DNA of 64,000 nt from Thermothielavioides terrestris NRRL 8126. Its lineage: Eukaryota > Ascomycota > Sordariomycetes > Sordariales > Chaetomiaceae. Position numbers and translations under genes: made by a program. The first letter of the stretch is position 1, and every line of letters starts with the position of its first letter. Where the stretch lies: the NCBI RefSeq assembly GCF_000226115.1, contig NC_016458.1:3816001-3880000 (forward strand), read 5' to 3'. Shown in pieces: positions 44,601-56,703 of this stretch. The notes beneath the pieces were generated by a model. That model ran no database searches and had not been told where the DNA came from. It saw only the letters and a list, made by a program, of their open reading frames with translations.

Positions 44601-45008
44601 GCGAGGCTTCGTCGTCAGGCTTGAAGGATGGGGCTGGCAGCCGTGAGTTCTCATCCCCCATGTCTATTCCGGGCTCTCTGTACGCGGACGCACCTTGAGC
44701 ACAACAGGCGCTCTCAAGAGGCCGTCAGATGCTACGGCGGGGACATCTCGCTTGCGTTTGCCAGAGGAAGGACTGGCTGAGCTCGTGCTTACACCGTGCA
44801 GACTTTGGCGGCTGTTTGGTCGCGCGGGGATCGGGTCTGTGTTGTGGGCTGGGGTAACGACGCCGGCGGTAGACGACGGCCTAGTGGGTTGGCTCGTGGA
44901 AGAGCTACTCGATGGCGGCCTGCTAGATGGTCTGCTGCTGTCGAGCCGGCGCTCGAGTCTGCTCAACGGACGCGACACGCCGGTGCTGTGCCCCGCGGCC
45001 GAGGACAT
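41633..45008 (-). CDS. SLD3: DNA replication initiation factor Sld3
   Basis: Five exons on the minus strand: 45008-44694, 44633-43902, 43848-43118, 43060-42522 and 42459-41633, about 1,047 residues. The central region matches the fungal SLD3 domain: YHSKGSLAYFAKGPLSRARA, FLKSLVVTTVVIDKKYRETI, GLYPGEVDHIRRWW and TQLQMILILEILALE. Sld3 loads Cdc45 onto the Mcm2-7 helicase and, when phosphorylated by S-phase CDK, binds Dpb11 to fire origins. The N-terminus is Ser-rich, the C-terminal half is disordered with many Ser/Thr-Pro sites (candidate CDK sites), and the protein ends with an IYQRLGWD and acidic Asp-rich tail typical of the family in this class. Two donors are weak (GTACCG after exon 2), but frame and family similarity require them. 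A pair of MluI-type boxes lies about 240 bp upstream, suggesting G1/S expression. Confidence 0.9.
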
Positions 45009-46369
45009 GTCGGATGAAGGAGACACACTGGGCCATCAACTAATTAACGGTGCATTGTCGACAAGCAGAAGTAGGATCAACTGTCTGTCTTTGAGTGTGG
45101 GTGCAGCTGCCAAGAACTGGAGGTTCGCATGCTGTGAAGTCGGGCACCTATTCCGCACACAGTTACGAAAGTTAAAGTGCCTTCGGTACTTCGATCGCTC
45201 ATTCGCGGCGGAACGCGGGACAAGCCTCTGGCGTCAACGCGCGTCAACGCGTCGGGGGAGCTCTCACGTGACGGTGCACGGACCAGCACTCACTACCACG
45301 TGCATTACGCTACACTGCGGAGTGCAGTTTACATGTATGTACAGTGACAGGTATGAACCGCGCGGTGTCACTTAAGCAGAGGTATTCTGTATGGATGGAT
45401 ACACAGATGCACAGCATCTGACTCTCCTTCGATGAGCTCTTCCACCATGACACACCCGGACGCCCAGAACTCGCCACTCCACTAAGTTAGCACATCTTAT
45501 TCAGCAAGCAATCCTTAATTTCACCTTCTGATTCATTGCAAGTGGTCAGGCATAACCGTGAGGCAGAAAGCGGATGTTCTCTGAACGGATAATTCAGCTG
45601 GGATCCCAGTTGCTGTCCAGTCCCCAGGTGCTCTCAACCTTTGAGCCTGTTAGCAGCCTCGTCTCCCAACAGAATACGCCTTACTACCTCAGGATCTATA
45701 CTTGTGATCTGTACGTTAGCTACTAGCATAACTGTAGGTATCTTACATACTGCAATTGCCTCACGGAAGGGCATCTATGATGTACCGTACATATCGCAAC
45801 AATACTGTCCATGGTGCAACTACCACCTTTTTGTACGGGTCGGACTCTCACACAGGGTGGACTCCTGAGCCATGCACGGCTGCCCTGAGAGAGCTCTGAG
45901 AGGGCAAGCCATTGGCTGAAACCAGGCTGCGGAACCAATAATCGGAAACCGTTAACAGCACCGTGGAGCTGCCTACCCACCACGCTGGTGCACGGAGTAT
46001 TCCGGACAGCTTTCGGGCTGCTCCGAGTCGTCGAAGAGTCAAGACAGCAACACAGCGATATCGACATCGGACGAGACTCCATCGAAGTCCAGCCCTGCCA
46101 TTGCCGTTGCCGATGCCCGATGGCTGAGTTGCATTTGCACCGCCGTCGCGATAAATGCAGCTCGCTTCCTCGGCGCTGCGGATGACTTTGCTCGCCGAGT
46201 TTCAAGTTGTTCCGGCGAACCATCACGGCAGCTCCCCGCTCCGGCCGGCCACTCCCCGTCTGCCGCGCGCCCACCTCCGCAGACCTGGCCCGTACCCGGC
46301 CCCGCCCCGTTAACCTCCGCACTGGCCCAGTGGTCGGACGGCGACGTTACCCCTCTGTGTGTGACAAGC
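45009..46369. other. Divergent promoter region between SLD3 and SSK2
   Basis: About 1.36 kb with no supportable gene. It contains the MluI-box pair on the SLD3 side. The SSK2 side is GC-rich with no clear TATA. Short open frames are not supported. Confidence 0.5.
45237..45252. promoter_or_regulatory. Tandem MluI cell-cycle box-like motifs upstream of SLD3
   Basis: The word gcgtcaacgc occurs twice in tandem (45,231-45,250). It creates ACGCGC (45,237-45,242) and the palindromic MCB core ACGCGT (45,247-45,252), 10 bp apart, about 240 bp upstream of the SLD3 start. ACGCGT is the site bound by the MBF complex that drives G1/S genes in yeasts; use here is inferred from the position and the gene's role. 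Confidence 0.5.
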
Positions 46370-49300
46370 ATGGCGTCCGAACCGTCCCCTCGCACCGTGC
46401 GCTTCTCGCAGCCTGACGACGACCACAATGTCCGCTCCGACATGCCCAAGAACGGGTCATGCCCCGTGCCCGTGATGTCCGACTCGGAAAACTCGACCTC
46501 CTCGGGATCGGGGGAGCTGGAGCTGAGCCCCCGTGGGATGAACCAGCAGGACGATCTCGGGTCGCACGCCCGCTATGTCGATGTGCCGCATCCCGCCGTC
46601 GTCCAGCCACACCCGTCCGGCTCCTTGGCGAACGGCGCGAGCAGCCGCCAGCGCACCGCGGCCGAGTCCGCTTCATACTCCAACGGCGCTACCCAGCGCC
46701 CCCAGCGCCCCACGGGTCCCGCCCGGACACCCTCCAATACCTATCAGCCCTATGCACAGCGACGGCCTAACCAGCCCGCGCCATCCTCCTTCACCAGCAG
46801 CGGCGGACTCCATGTCAAGGACGGGTCAAGGCCGCGGCCGATTGGCACGTCGACCTTTCGGGCCCAGGAACGAGAATATGTGCGGAGGTTGCGCCAACAG
46901 GACCATACCGATGGCTACTTTGACGCCTTTGCGTCCGGGGAGCAGCAGTACGAGTCGGACTCGGAGGGCGAGACGCCGTCCTCCGAGGGCCCGTTTGACA
47001 GCTACGACGACGCCCACATCATGTTCGTCAACAACGAGGGAAGCCAGATTACGGAGGAGGATCTGAGGGATCCCCACAGCCGCGAGAGATTGGAGTGGCA
47101 CGGCATGCTCGAGGCCGTTCTCACCGGCGATGTTGTGCGCCAGGAGAAGAAGCGCCTCATCGGATCGGCCGATGAGGACTGGGCCAAGAGCGCCCACAAG
47201 GCCGAGCTGTGGCTGGGAATCCGCGCCCGCTGCTGTGGACGACACCTCCCCGTCCAACGGCGCATGATCGAGGAGGCCCGAGCCACCCTCGACCGCGCTG
47301 TCAACGACGTCATCAACTTCTCCATTGCCGGCGAGAGCGAGGCCGGAAAACCCCCGATTGAACAGGTCCGCGACGCCCTCGAAAAGATCGACAGGATCGA
47401 AGCCCTCTTCCCCTCCAGCGCGGCCCTCATCGGAGCCCTCAAGCCCGCCACGTATCAAGCATACCAGGAGACCTGCGAGACCCTGATTTCCTGGCACAAT
47501 GTCAACGAGATGATCAATACGGAGCTGTCCATCTTGAAGAAATGGGTAGGAAACGACGACCTGGATTTCCAGCGGTCCAAGGGCACTCCCGGCCGACTCA
47601 GTGAGGAGACGTCCTTCTTGGATCGGCTTATGAAAGAAGAGGGCCTGAAGTCGCTCCACGACGATAACGGCCTGGACGGCAAGACGCTGAGAAAGAAGAG
47701 CATGCTGGACGGCATCTCCAGGGTCATAACCAAGGCCAAGGACACGCTAATCGTGAACGCCGAGGCGTTCCGGAAGCGCCACTTGCCGCCGTACATCGAG
47801 GAGCTGCTCACGCTCATCAGCTTCCCCTCCCGGCTCATCGAGGAGATCATCAAAGTGCGCCTGGCCTACGCCAAGAAGATGAAGGAGTCGGCGAAGCAGA
47901 ACCCCATGATGCAAGACCAGATGATTTCTCAGTTTCAGGTCCTCCTGAGGCTGGCAATCAAAATCAAATCCGAGTATATGGCCATCGCTCAGCCCCAGCC
48001 CGGCTGGGATTTGCCGCCGTGCATCGACGAGGACTTTGACCGCGTCATCTTGGATGCCCTGAAGTACTACTTCAAGATGCTGAACTGGAAGCTCAGCGGA
48101 AACAAGAACACGTTCAAGGAAGCAGAACTGCTGTTCCAGGAGTGGGGCTTCGGCAACGAGGTCGGAAGCCACCTGACGCATGGCGACGTCGAGGTTGCCG
48201 AACAGTTCAGCTCCCTCACCTACAAGGCTCTCAACCGGCTCCACCAGACCTTCGAGAAGGAGCTCCAGCGGAGGCCCAAAGAGAGCGTGTCCGAGATGAC
48301 CAAGCGCTACAAGCAGATCCTGGATTCCGTCCGCGTGCGGCAGCGCATGCTCCAGAGATTCTCGCGGATGCTCAGCGACAACTACGAGAACGCATGCGAT
48401 TTCACTGTGGCCTTCGGCCCCGAGAAGCTTCAGCAACTCTTTGACCGGCTGGCTGAGTCGGGCCATTTCCAGGTCGTCACCGAGAGTCTCGAGCACGATG
48501 GCGTCATCATCATTGCCTCGCCCTCGCTTCACAACCGCAGCCGCGAGATCCAGGCCTTGATGAGCACCTTTTCGTACGAGACGGTGGCCGAAGATCCCTC
48601 GGACCCCTACCTGCTCATCATTCGAGCCGAAGAACCGCCAATCTGGTTCGGGTCGCAGGTCCACATTTCAGTGCGGGACGAGCCTCTGGACATCAAGCTC
48701 GGGCACATGAGGCTGATCGCCGGCGGCTCGCAGGCGCGGTTGGTCAACGCCAGAAAGGCCTTCCTCGACAGCGTAGACATGCATATCGACCTGGTCGTGG
48801 AGCAGAGATCGAGCCTGCAAAAAGTGAACATCCGCCTCATGGAAATCCGCAAGGTCGGCTTCAAGCTGTCCAACGCGTTCATGGACAGCGTCGAGACGAT
48901 CCGGCGGCAGACGCGGGGCCTCAACTGCCAGGAACTCATCCAGACCTGCTTCATCTTTGCCACCGAGTTCGGACAGCGTTCGCTGCTGTACATGGACAAC
49001 AACAGGCGGACGATGAACAACATGAAGCTGACCAAGCTTGCGCTCGACTGGGTGAGCTTCATCTGCGACGATTGCATCTCGTCGGATCGCAAGACATTCC
49101 GGTGGACCGTGCAGGCCCTCGAATTCGCCATGGTCATGACGAGGGGCAGGCACATCCTGGCGCTTGGCGACGACGAGTACGCCAAGCTCCGGGCAAATGT
49201 GTCCGGGTGCATGGCGCTCTTGATCTCGCACTTCGACATCATGGGCGCGAGGTCCAGCGTCGCCGCGCAGGCCGAGAAGCAGCGGACGGAGGCACTCATG

Positions 49301-50562
49301 AGCCAGCTGAAGCGGCTTAACAAGGGGCAGGGCATGGATGACCAGACCGCGGCCAAGTGTGTCGAAGCGCACCGCCTGGAGGAGCTGGCCAAGCTGGACG
49401 AGTACAGAAAGCAGATTATGGTGGAGCGGTCGGCCATGGGCCGAGTGCTGGAAGCCTCGAACGAGGTCGACCGCTCGCTCGCCTGGCTCTCCTCGACGGC
49501 CACCAACTTCACCATGCGGTGGCAGCTAGGCCACTTTGTCGGCGGCGGCACGTTTGGCAACGTCTACGCGGCCATGAACCTCGACACGGGTCAGCTGATG
49601 GCCGTGAAGGAGATCCGCCTCCAGGATCCCAAGCTGATTCCCAACATCGCCGGCCAGATCCGGGACGAGATGCGCGTCCTGGAGACGGTCGACCACCCCA
49701 ACGTCGTGTCGTACTACGGGATCGAGGTGCACCGAGACCGGGTATACATGTTTATGGAGTTCTGTTCCGGCGGCTCTCTGGCCAACCTGTTGGAGCACGG
49801 CCGGATCGAGGATGAGCAGGTCATCATGGTGTACGCACTGCAGCTTCTCGAGGGTCTGGCGTACCTGCACGAACTCAAGATCGCCCACCGCGACATCAAA
49901 CCAGAGAGTAGGTTCCCCATCGTCCCCCCATCGTTCCCCAAGCATCCGCTCTTTTCTGCCCGGCGTGATGACGAATGCTAACAAGCGGGCGCACCTCACG
50001 CAAAGACATCCTCCTCGACCACAATGGCATCATCAAGTACGTCGACTTCGGCGCCGCCAAGCTCATCGCGCGGCAGGGCCGCACGCTCGTGCAGGACATC
50101 AGCAGCACCAAGCCCAACAAGTCGATGACGGGCACGCCCATGTACATGTCGCCCGAGGTGATCAAGGGCGAGAACCCGGGCCACTTCGGGGCGGTGGACA
50201 TCTGGTCGCTGGGCTGCGTGATCCTCGAGATGGCGACGGGGCGGCGGCCGTGGGCCAACCTGGACAACGAGTGGGCCATCATGTACAACATCGCGCAGGG
50301 CAACCCGCCGCAGCTGCCGTCGCCGGACCAGCTCAGCCCGCAGGGCATCGACTTCCTCAAGCGCTGCTTCGCGCGCGACTCCAAGAAGCGCGACACCGCC
50401 GTCGAGCTGCTCCAGCACGAGTGGATCATGACGATTAGGAACCGGGTCGTGGAGCCGGCCACGCCCAGCAGCGACGCCAGCGGCTCCACGCAGAACACGC
50501 CCATCACCGCCACGTCGTCGATGCGGGGCGCCATCGCGGGGGATTCTTCCTTCTCCCAGTAG
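46370..50562 (+). CDS. SSK2: HOG-pathway MAP kinase kinase kinase Ssk2/Os-4
   Basis: Two exons, 46370-49907 and 50006-50562, encode about 1,364 residues. The kinase domain is C-terminal (about 1,050-1,330): GGGTFG loop (1,056-1,061), VK lysine in AVKEIRL, HRDIKPEN catalytic loop (about 1,173-1,180, split by the intron between E and N), DFG in VDFGAAKLIA, and the activation-loop end GTPMYMSPEV with WSLGCVILEM. The long N-terminal part matches Ssk2/Ssk22 (Os-4 in Neurospora): EWHGMLEAVLTGDVVRQEKK, HNVNEMINTELSILKKWVG and a long helical region, the segment bound by the response regulator Ssk1. It relays osmotic and stress signals from the histidine-kinase phosphorelay to the MAPKK Pbs2 and MAPK Hog1. 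The start is the first ATG; only a non-ATG codon lies upstream in frame. The 98-nt intron has a gtaggt donor and a GCTAAC branch. Confidence 0.95.
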
Positions 50563-52710
50563 GGAGGAGTATGCTGGCTGGTTATTGTTGTATTGTTGTT
50601 GTTCTGTCGGATGGAATCATGGCGTTAGCGTGGGGCTGAGTATGCACGGTAGTTTCAACCCGAGTTTCGCTAGGTTGCGACGGATTTCTCTGATGTGCTC
50701 GGGCCCTGTCTCTCCTACGGGCTGGTTTTGCTCCCAGTAGTATCTAGTAGTATTCCGTGTGGTGTACTCTCTGGCTCGCAGGTCTGGGGCGACGCCGTCA
50801 CAAGAACGATACCCTTTTACCCCTCGCTCATCTTGTTCATCATCTGCCTACCTTGCTGCTTGCCACTGCGTATGTAGTTATGTATCCTGCGATCAGGCTG
50901 TTCGTCTGATATCCGCAACTTGGACTGCGCGTGTGCGTGGCAACATCCTCTTCTAAGACATGATCGATCCTCCGGGAGGTCCTGTATAGACCGTTCTGTC
51001 TGTCCGACCATGTATCAATCCTTCCCCGTGTAGTTATACAGTAACTACGGTGCGAACTGAAGACTCCCTTACCTACGGGCAGATGGCTACGTAGCGAGCC
51101 CGGTAGATCTTGGTTGCTCTGACTATGGCCATGACAGTAACCCATCTGCGCATTCCATCGTTCTCGTTTACATAGTCTGCTCGCCTCGTTCACCCCCGAC
51201 CTGGATGGAGCATGCCGGTGCAACATCCACCCTCCCTGCCACGCAGCCGAGCGCGGACCGATCCGGTCCCGGTCCGCGGGCTGGGAAGGATCACGGTGGG
51301 AGTGTAGTGTATCAGATAGATTGATCGACAACGCCAACTCCACCCTCGCGTCATCCTGCCCGCGGTACCGCTGCTGTACCATTCGTGTACTGTGCGTAGC
51401 GCAATGTGTATCGAATACATACCCTACCATAATAGGTAGGTAGGTCGCTGATCGACACTCCGAATTTCCCCATTTACCCGGAAGCGCGTGTGTATACGGA
51501 GGTACATGCAAGGCAATCGGTGGAAGGGCAACTGCACGAGATCATGAAACGACGGGGGAGGGGGCGGGACGCGCCGCCGATCGGGCTCGAACCGACGCAC
51601 GCGAACCGCTGCAGTGCATTCGATGGCTTAATTATTGCCAGTATTAAGAGGTCCTATATAGGTACGTAAGGGAGGTGGTTACTGATCGATGACGAATGTC
51701 ACAAGCACAACTGATGCGGTGTATGAGGCACGCGGATGCTGATGAGTGCGCGATGAGTGACAGACCACGGTGAGGTCCAAGACTGCATGACCACGTCGGC
51801 TGAATTGCCTCCGGCGACGACTATATCCGGCGCATAATATATAGACATATATAGCACATTGGGCCGGGGAGTTCAGGATATCCGGAATCCATCCTCCGGA
51901 CGGCGATATATCACACCCAGAACTCCACCCTTTCGGTGCGTCCACATTCCGTCCAACCGACTATGTGCGGACACGCAGGACAAAATCCGTTACCAGTCCA
52001 CCCGCCGCTCCGTTTCCAACACCTCCCCATCCCCATCTCCCGCATTCAGATATGGTCGACCGATCTTGCCGCCGAGTTCCAACCCGTTCCCGTCGCCATA
52101 AACGCCCAATCCAACCCTCCCCTTATCGACTCCAGAAAAACCGCATGCCAGGACGGGAAGGGGGTCGTCGGGCGAACAGAGCCATGTCCAGCCCTCAATG
52201 TGAGTCTTCCGTCTCCTCCATCTCTCGCTTGGTCGGTCCTTGTCCCTGCAGCAGAGGAGGTATATATATCCAAAAGCCGACGACAACGGCGGCCAGAAAA
52301 AAAATACCAGAGAAACAAGCGCCCGAACCCAAACCTCCTTATCATTATATTAGAAGAAAAAAAAAAAATAAGCACCAACGAAAACGCTCTTCGTCTTATG
52401 TTTGCTTGACTTGTGCTGCTGATTGCTTTTCGTCAAACCGTAGCCGCGTGTATTTCCTCGGAACAACTAGGATGCCGCCCAAATCACCAGAAAAAAAAAT
52501 CCAAGATACAACAGAGAGCGAAAAAGAACAAGAAAAATGCGAAGCACGTGTTGTCAAACAGGCTTTGATTCCAAATGTGGCGAGCCGAAGAGGCTGGAGA
52601 AAGAAAAAGGAAGAGAAAGGAATGCTGTTGGTACACCGCGGTCTCCCGCGACCCGGGAGCACCTGCGTTTGTTGGTGGGGGCATACATCAGCCGTTCATA
52701 GCCGAGCGTT
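50563..52710. other. Convergent intergenic region (SSK2 and homeobox 3' ends)
   Basis: About 2.15 kb. No coding gene is supported; open frames around 51,900-52,700 lack family features. It contains a decayed tRNA-like element at about 51,577-51,651 and A-rich stretches (52,350-52,380, 52,489-52,500) near the 3' end of the homeobox gene. Confidence 0.5.
51577..51651 (-). pseudogene. Decayed class II (Ser/Leu-like) tRNA
   Basis: On the minus strand a good T arm is present: GTCGG stem, TTCGAGC loop and CCGAT stem, which carries a perfect B-box word GGTTCGAGCCC. This is followed by a CGGCGGC acceptor 3' strand, and preceded by a possible variable-arm hairpin (GCG-GTT-CGC) and a D-arm-like TGGCAATAATTAAGCCA. 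The anticodon stem is short and does not pair, and no matching GCCGCCG acceptor 5' strand is found within 100 bp. It therefore looks like a broken tRNA. It could also be a chance B box. Confidence 0.4.
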
Positions 52711-54717
52711 TCATGGCTTGTCGGAGCTGAAGTCCTGCGGTGTGACGTTCTGAGCGAACTGGAACTGTTTCGACCTCGCGGGTGCCACGGGCGAGGAGCG
52801 GGCGGAAGACTCGGCCGGGTACGACTCGGGAAAGTGATACTCGGTCTGGCCCATGCTGTTGCCAAAGAAACCGGTGTACGTCGGGCCCATGTTTGGCGGG
52901 AACGAGGGCGTAACCGGTTGGCTGGCCACATAGCCTGGGAGCGGAGGGGCCATCGAGAACTCGAGTTCGGATCCGCCGTGGCTGCAGAGACTCGGCGTCG
53001 GCAACGGCTCGTCCTGCTGCACGTAGTTCCACGTGTGGTCGAGCGAGCTCGGGAAATAGCTTTCGTGGAAGCCCATGGGCAGGCCTGGCGTTCCCGGCGG
53101 GGACTTGATAGCGGACTCGGCGTGGTACAGGGGAACTCCGCTTACCGCACCCAACGAACCGAACGGATAGCCTGGCTCGTCTTCCGAGCTGTTCCCGCCA
53201 GGCACGCATTCTCCCAAGCTTGAGCCGAGCATAGCTTCCATGCTCATCGGCGACGCGGCGCTGTTCAACGGGGGCACTGCCGTACTCTGCGTTTCCTGAA
53301 GGCTCTGGAGAAGAGCCTCCTTGTTCCAATCCATGGCGAAGGGCGACCGCGGGCCGCCCGGCCCCGTGAACGACTTCTGCACCCGCCCATACAGGCCCGT
53401 TGCCGACGAAATCCGTCTCATGGGGCTCACCGTGTCCGCGCGCCTCGTCACCTCAACGCCCGTCTTGGGCCCAGGACCGCCCCTCAGCGCTGACAGCCCG
53501 AGCGGCGCCGGCCGCCTGCTTTTCCGTCGACCCGCGATATCGGCGGGAGGTGGCGGGGACTTAAAGCGCATATTCGACACGGTCGAGGGCGAGCCAGGCA
53601 TCGAGACCGGCGAGACAGCGTCGGACGTCGCAAGGCTCTCCATTGATATGTGGTTCCTAAGCAGATGATTGTCGACAGGGGTCGGTGCGCTCGACGCCAC
53701 CGTCGTAACCGCGGGAGTGGCAAAGTAGTCCTGATCGGCGAACGGGCTGAACGTGCTGGCGTCGTTGATAGCGATGGAGTTGTGGGAGGCCAGCGCATCG
53801 AAGCCGGGACTAGACAGGCCTTCGGCCGTTGTTGCGTCGGTGAGCCTAAAGGGAAAGGCCGTCTGTTCGGAAAACTCGATTTGGGGTCGTGTGTCGCCGG
53901 AGCTGGCCATGGCAGGAGGCGGCGCCAGGTCGGCCATGCCGGGCGTCGAGTGGGCCGACGCAGCGGACGAGCCATACTCGACGTGGGCGAAACCACCGCT
54001 GTCGGAACCCGCTGGACTCTCGCATGCTGGGACGGGAGGCGCGGAAGGCTGAGCCGCTTTGTCGGCGAGCTCGGTTTTGAGTACAGGATACTCGCTCTCG
54101 GTCGTTCCGGCAGTCCCGTCGCTTGAGGCGCAGGGGGCCTTGGACAGGCCTCGGGATTGTTGCTGGTCGTTCGGGTCGCAGCGCTCGCCGTTCGCAGCAG
54201 CGCCCTGATCCTGATCGCTGCTCGACTTGGCTTCGGAAGCCGCTCTCTCCCGCGCCTGTTGCGCCTCGAACTCGGCCGTCTTCCTCAACTGCTTCTCCTT
54301 TGCGCGGCGATTCTGAAACCAGTTCTGTCATGACGCGTCAGCACACGGCATGCGTCCCCGGGGCGGATTGCGGTGTCCTTGGGAACCAACATTTATCCTC
54401 GGCACCTCAACTCCCATCTGCTCGGCCAGCTCTCGCTTGGTGCTGCTGGTTGGCTTCTGGTTCTTGGCGAACTCCCGTTCTAGCAGCTCTACCTCGTCCT
54501 TCGCCAGCCTCGGCTTAGGCTCCGCCGGCTTGGAAAGGTGCATACTCCCCTGGCCCAGCATTACAGCAGCCCGATGCTGCTGTTGATAGTAGGCCATAAG
54601 CGGGTTCCAGTATGGGTGCTGGGCGGTCGGGGGATGCGCTTGCTGGTGGCCGGCGAAGGTTTGCATCGGAACGCCGGGATAGCGACGGCGGAAAGGGTCC
54701 ACGCAGTCCATGTCCAT
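52711..54717 (-). CDS. Homeobox transcription factor
   Basis: Two exons on the minus strand, 54717-54391 and 54324-52711, give about 646 residues. The homeodomain lies near the N-terminus (about residues 66-125): PRLAKDEVELLEREFAKNQ, helix 2 STKRELAEQMGV, and the recognition helix NWFQNRRAKEKQ (from residue 110). It is preceded by a Gln/His-rich segment. The rest is Ser/Pro-rich, with short conserved-looking blocks (KSRRPAPLGLSALRGGPGP, RRISSATGLYGRVQKSF, PFAMDWNKEALLQSLQ). This layout resembles fungal Htf1/Hox2-like regulators that control conidiation, but that orthology is inferred from memory of the family. The intron splits the recognition helix at AAT|AAC and has a weak donor (gttggt), which the homeodomain frame requires. 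The 5' leader is probably long and contains a GGACR repeat (55,332-55,395). Confidence 0.9.
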
Positions 54718-56280
54718 CGCGTCGAACGGGGCACGAGAACCCCGGAAAGAGGGAACTCCGCGATCGCCGCCGTGGCAAGTCTGGCGCGGCTGCTGAAATT
54801 AAACAACGCTCGACACGACAAGACGCGGCGAGGCAGCGACTGCTCGGGGCCGTTGTGAGGACAAGAGGGTGGGTGGCGTTATCGGGACTGCAGTTGGCGG
54901 GAACAACACCAAAAGAGCGACTGATGGTTAGAAGGACAGAGTTGACGGAGCGGAGATATGGGGGGGAAGGGAGGTGCGAGGCCAAAAGAACGTGTGGGCC
55001 CGATTAGGACATCCCAAGCCAAGAAGAGGACGGGGGTGGACACCAGCCCAGGGGGTGGATGGGGGGGATTCTTAAAGTTAACTCTTTCCAGGGAGTGCGA
55101 AGGGCCCGGCGCGAGAAGGACTGGACAGGCGGGGACAAAAGAGAGCGCGTCCGGTGCGTATGTACCTTAGGTGCGTATGGTGTGTGGTGCATGGCGGGCG
55201 CCGCGTGGTGCGAGGGCGGGAGTGGGCGAGATGCGACCGCCAGCAGTGGAGAAGTGGAACAGGCCCTGCTCACTCTCCGTCTGTGTCTCTGCTGTTGTTT
55301 CTCCTCTGCAGCGGCTGTCTCACGCCACGAGAGGACAGGACGGGACGGGACAGGATAGGACAGGACGGGACGGGACAGGATAGGACAAGACAGGGGCGGG
55401 CCCGGAGACGGGGTCCCTCGGCCCTTGGCCCTTGGACGCAGGTGGCATGGTGGCATTCACTTGTGGCATTGTGGCATGGGCGGCATGTGGTGGATAACTC
55501 AGGTAGGCAAGGTTAGCTGTGGAGCAGCGGACGAATTCTCCAGCACTGCACTGCACTGGGAGTCGCCCGCTGCACAACTGGCACAACCAACCCCTGCTCA
55601 CAGCAGCACGACGCAGCGTTCGGGCCCCAGCCAAGTTGCTGGGCCGGGAAAAAGTGGGTGTGTTTGGGATGCACACAGCGGGCCCTGGACGGCAAGATCC
55701 TTGACAAGGCTTGTCAGGTGCCAGGGCCAGGGGCACAAAAGAAGCGAGAAGCGCAGGTAGGGAAGGTACAACCGAGTACCTTACGATGTCTCGAGGTGCC
55801 ACTGGGCAGCCAGGGCACCCGAGTTGTCGTGTATGTACACTACGGAATACGTGTAGCGTACCACTGCCCGTACGGAACACCTCAGCTGAGCTGCAAGTGC
55901 AGACCCGACGCTGCTTCACTCCCTTAGGGTCGGTAGGGACACTGCGTGCGCCGTTAGCAGGCCAACCCAGGAACACAAAACAGATCCACCGAGACCCGGT
56001 GCCTCGGTGTTTGGTTTGTGTTCGCGAGTTATTAATGTTACCTTGCCTACCTGACATATTATATACTACAGTACATACCATCGGACGCGTCGGCCTCCAT
56101 TTTTCTTCTATGTACGGAATATTCCGCTGTCCTTCGTGCCTTTGTATGATATACCTGTAGCTTCCTCTCAAAATAGGTAACAAATACCTTAGCGCGCCAG
56201 AGGGGGGTGGCAAAATGGTCACCACCAAGGTTTTGTTGCGTCAAGATATTTCGCTTGGAAAACAGACGCCTACCGGTCCC
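54718..56280. other. Homeobox upstream region up to the AT-rich boundary
   Basis: About 1.56 kb with normal to high GC until about 56,030, then falling. No gene is supported. It includes the GGACR repeat. It becomes abruptly AT-rich from about 56,280. Confidence 0.5.
55332..55395 (+). repeat. GGACR pentamer array with 25-bp higher-order unit
   Basis: A run of ggaca/ggacg pentamers. A 25-bp block beginning aggacaggacgggacgggac is repeated twice head to tail, followed by a partial third copy. It sits about 620 bp upstream of the homeobox start. Confidence 0.85.
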
Positions 56281-56631
56281 GAGTTCAAAATGCCTTTTTC
56301 AAGAAAATGATTTTTAACTAAGAGGATTAATTCAAATAAAATAAGAATTTAAATAATAAAAATATCTTATAATAAAAATAATCTTTTATCAATAGGACTA
56401 TTTTAAATAGATATTAATATTAATATTAAAAGATAATTATTAATAATAAAAAGAAAGTTAGAATTTAAAATAGTTTTAACTAATTTAAAATCAACTTTTA
56501 GATAAAAAATTATCTTTTAAAATTTTATTATCTATATATCTATATATAAAAGTAAATCTCTTCTATCTATTTTATTTTTTTATTTTTTTTCTTTTTTCTT
56601 TTTTTTTTCTTTTTTTTTAGTTGAAAAAACT

Positions 56632-56703
56632 GGACTCTACAAAGAATCGAACTCAAGACCTATATATTATAAGCTTACGAATTTACTATTATACTACGAG
56701 ACT
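56632..56703 (-). pseudogene. RIP-affected tRNA relic with Pol III-type terminator
   Basis: On the minus strand a roughly 72-nt segment carries an A-box-like TAGTATAATAGTA and a B-box-like GAGTTCGATTC at normal spacing, then AGAGTCCA and a TTTTTT run (plus-strand A at 56,624-56,629), as expected for Pol III termination. The acceptor and anticodon stems pair poorly. The anticodon-loop position reads TTATAAT, so the isotype cannot be given. It is probably a tRNA gene decayed by C-to-T changes; the 5' side also has a gactacga repeat (56,696-56,715). Confidence 0.5.

Noticed and set aside
51965..52753. 262-codon plus-strand frame downstream of the homeobox gene
   Set aside because: Low-complexity Lys/Arg/Pro content from A-rich DNA, overlapping the 3' end of the homeobox gene on the other strand; no family features.
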